A stretch of DNA of 42,917 bases, taken from positions 1 through 42,917 of IMG/VR virus record IMGVR_UViG_3300049561_000024; one strand, 5' to 3'. Under the pieces are notes generated by a model. That model did no database searches. It saw only the letters and a program-made list of their open reading frames with translations, and was not told where the DNA came from. How positions within the stretch are numbered: position 1 is the stretch's first letter; the number at the start of each line of letters is the position of its first letter. Shown here in pieces: positions 41,653 to 42,917 of this stretch. Source of the stretch: a virus. Made by a program: the position numbers and the translations under genes.

Positions 41653-42304
41653 TATGTAGGAATTTTAGTCATAGACTTTCAGCGACCCATACAAGCCATT
41701 CAGAAATACAGCCACACAACGCTTTTCACACCAGTGGGGGCCACCTAGCGCACAACGAGACAGCCAAACAGACAAACAGCCATAGTTCTGTGCGGACACA
41801 ACAACCACAAGCATAGAATGCCAACGCGTTGAACACAAAAATATAATATATCATAGCAATATAACCATTGACCATGATCCAATGAATCAAATGAATCGAT
41901 GCGGCTCGGCTAATCGCAAATAATACTCCTAAACAACCGCACAAGCAGAAGTCACATCGGATGTGGCGATTATATATTCAATTGTGGAAGTAGTTGAGGA
42001 TGAACAATGGTCACCAAAACACATACCCCATTTGATGGGATAACCCGTTGTAATCAATAAACTATACGGCGATATATTGGCACCCTGATGAAGGGTGCTA
42101 TTGCCCATGTATCATTGGAAATGTGGCATTTGTGTGGCCGATTGAATGGTTCGATGAGCACCTGGGACGCTGAATTTCTCATCGTTGTGGATGTGCAATA
42201 CACAATATACTATGTGCCGGTGTCATGTGTGCCGTGTGGCAGGGATCACACCCACGGCACAGTAACACAGAAATACACAAGAATCACGATAATACAACCG
42301 GCAG

Positions 42305-42435
42305 CATCCACAATCGAATTTTCTTTTCTTTCTAATTTTTCTTTTTTCTTTTTTCTATTATCTTTCTTTCTTACGTATATCTATCTCTTTTATTACCTTA
42401 CTTCCTTTATCCTATTGTTTCTTATGTCTATTAAA
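42305..42435 (+). repeat. Polypyrimidine tract
   Basis: About 130 bases of almost pure T and C on the plus strand (TTTTC and CTTTC words). It is bordered by C/A-rich sequence on the left and mixed G/T sequence on the right. Confidence 0.8.
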
Positions 42436-42917
42436 TCTTGCTGTTCTGGATAGATATTTGTGTTACAATCTCCTGATTATCTTTCTTTTGTTCCACGTTC
42501 TTGCATTTGGTTACTTAATTTTGAGCATCCGTGTGGCAATCGGGGAATTGGGTATGATTATGGTTTTCGGTTCCCTTGATGTTGGTGTGGTGACTATGTG
42601 TGGGCATCTGTGTGTGGATGGTTCGATGGTTGAATGGCTATAAAGGATTTGTCTCCTAATACCCATTAGAGCATGTAGCAATATGCGTTGTATAGTAGAA
42701 CAGTTGCTGTTGATACATTGGGCAGAACCCCTGCTCTGTTCGTTTATGTTACATCCTACTCCCATACATACGTTATGGCTACTGTATGTATTTCTTCTGA
42801 TGTTCTATTGTTTGACGGCCGTAGTCCTCTCGTATACGAATTCTGGAAGACTGGTTGTGTTAAGTTGCCCTTGCTTGGTGTTGCTTGGATTTGTCTTCTT
42901 ATTTGAATTGATACATC

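Larger units (their letters stand above)
41025..42917. other. Long region without convincing genes
   Basis: About 1.9 kb. Short open frames on both strands lack ribosome sites, and their codon pattern is unlike the genes to the left. The plus strand is G/T-rich at 41300-41660 and 42500-42640 but C/A-rich at 41660-41830 and 42230-42300, so strand composition switches several times. Repeats and a polypyrimidine tract are listed separately. From about 42688 to 42906 a plus-strand frame looks somewhat coding but lacks a good start. An origin, packaging or regulatory region is possible. Confidence 0.5.

Noticed and set aside
42088-42453. 121-residue plus-strand frame
   Set aside because: Its second half is translation of the polypyrimidine tract; no ribosome site.
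42688-42906. 72-residue plus-strand frame
   Set aside because: Codons look partly plausible but the start is a TTG without ribosome site and no family is recognisable.

Overview
The window is part of a contractile-tailed phage (myovirus, Caudoviricetes) or a very complete prophage of one. It is AT-rich, densely packed, and every convincing gene reads on the minus strand, so transcription runs from high to low coordinates. The left edge cuts a tail gene. I see no integrase, lysis cassette or host gene. The host cannot be fixed: the XkdF-type protease and the boxA spelling (CTCTTTGAAAA) recall Gram-positive bacteria, while one small lipoprotein fits either cell type.

Region 1 (1-31059, minus) is the virion module, in transcription order: a conserved small protein, three tandem paralogues, a PYPNEHAAR-type protein, large terminase, portal, MuF/gp7-like protein, XkdF-like protease, scaffold-like protein, major capsid protein, SAP-domain protein, connector and tail-completion proteins, tail sheath, tail tube, a zinc-ribbon tail chaperone with a textbook -1 frameshift site, tape measure, LysM-type hub, gpD-like hub, gpV-like spike, gp25, gpJ, and tail fibres ending in a tail protein with Asp-box repeats. 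A promoter with an operator-like inverted repeat sits at 31144-31188.

Region 2 (31190-36228, minus) holds small accessory and metabolic genes: an ATP-dependent DNA ligase, a stand-alone response-regulator receiver, a possible small terminase, a dCMP deaminase, a lipoprotein, a C39-like cysteine peptidase and several short zinc-binding or unknown proteins.

Region 3 (36250-37452, minus) is an RNA cluster. It has tandem boxA motifs around a 28-bp helix, a phage tmRNA with a readable tag (DKNNEYPYQVVNLLAA), two Leu-type tRNA-like genes each interrupted by roughly 120 nt, a normal tRNA-Pro(TGG), and a cloverleaf-like element with a 14-bp stem directly after the last tRNA.

Region 4 (37492-40954, minus) begins with a protein carrying a RAMP-like glycine-rich loop, followed at its stop codon by a roughly 280-bp degenerate array of CNNNR pentamers. 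I regard this pair as the most likely undescribed element here. Small unknown genes and a good sigma70-type promoter (40996-41024) complete the leftward transcription unit.

Region 5 (41025-42917) has no convincing gene. It holds imperfect G/T-rich repeats and a 130-bp polypyrimidine tract.
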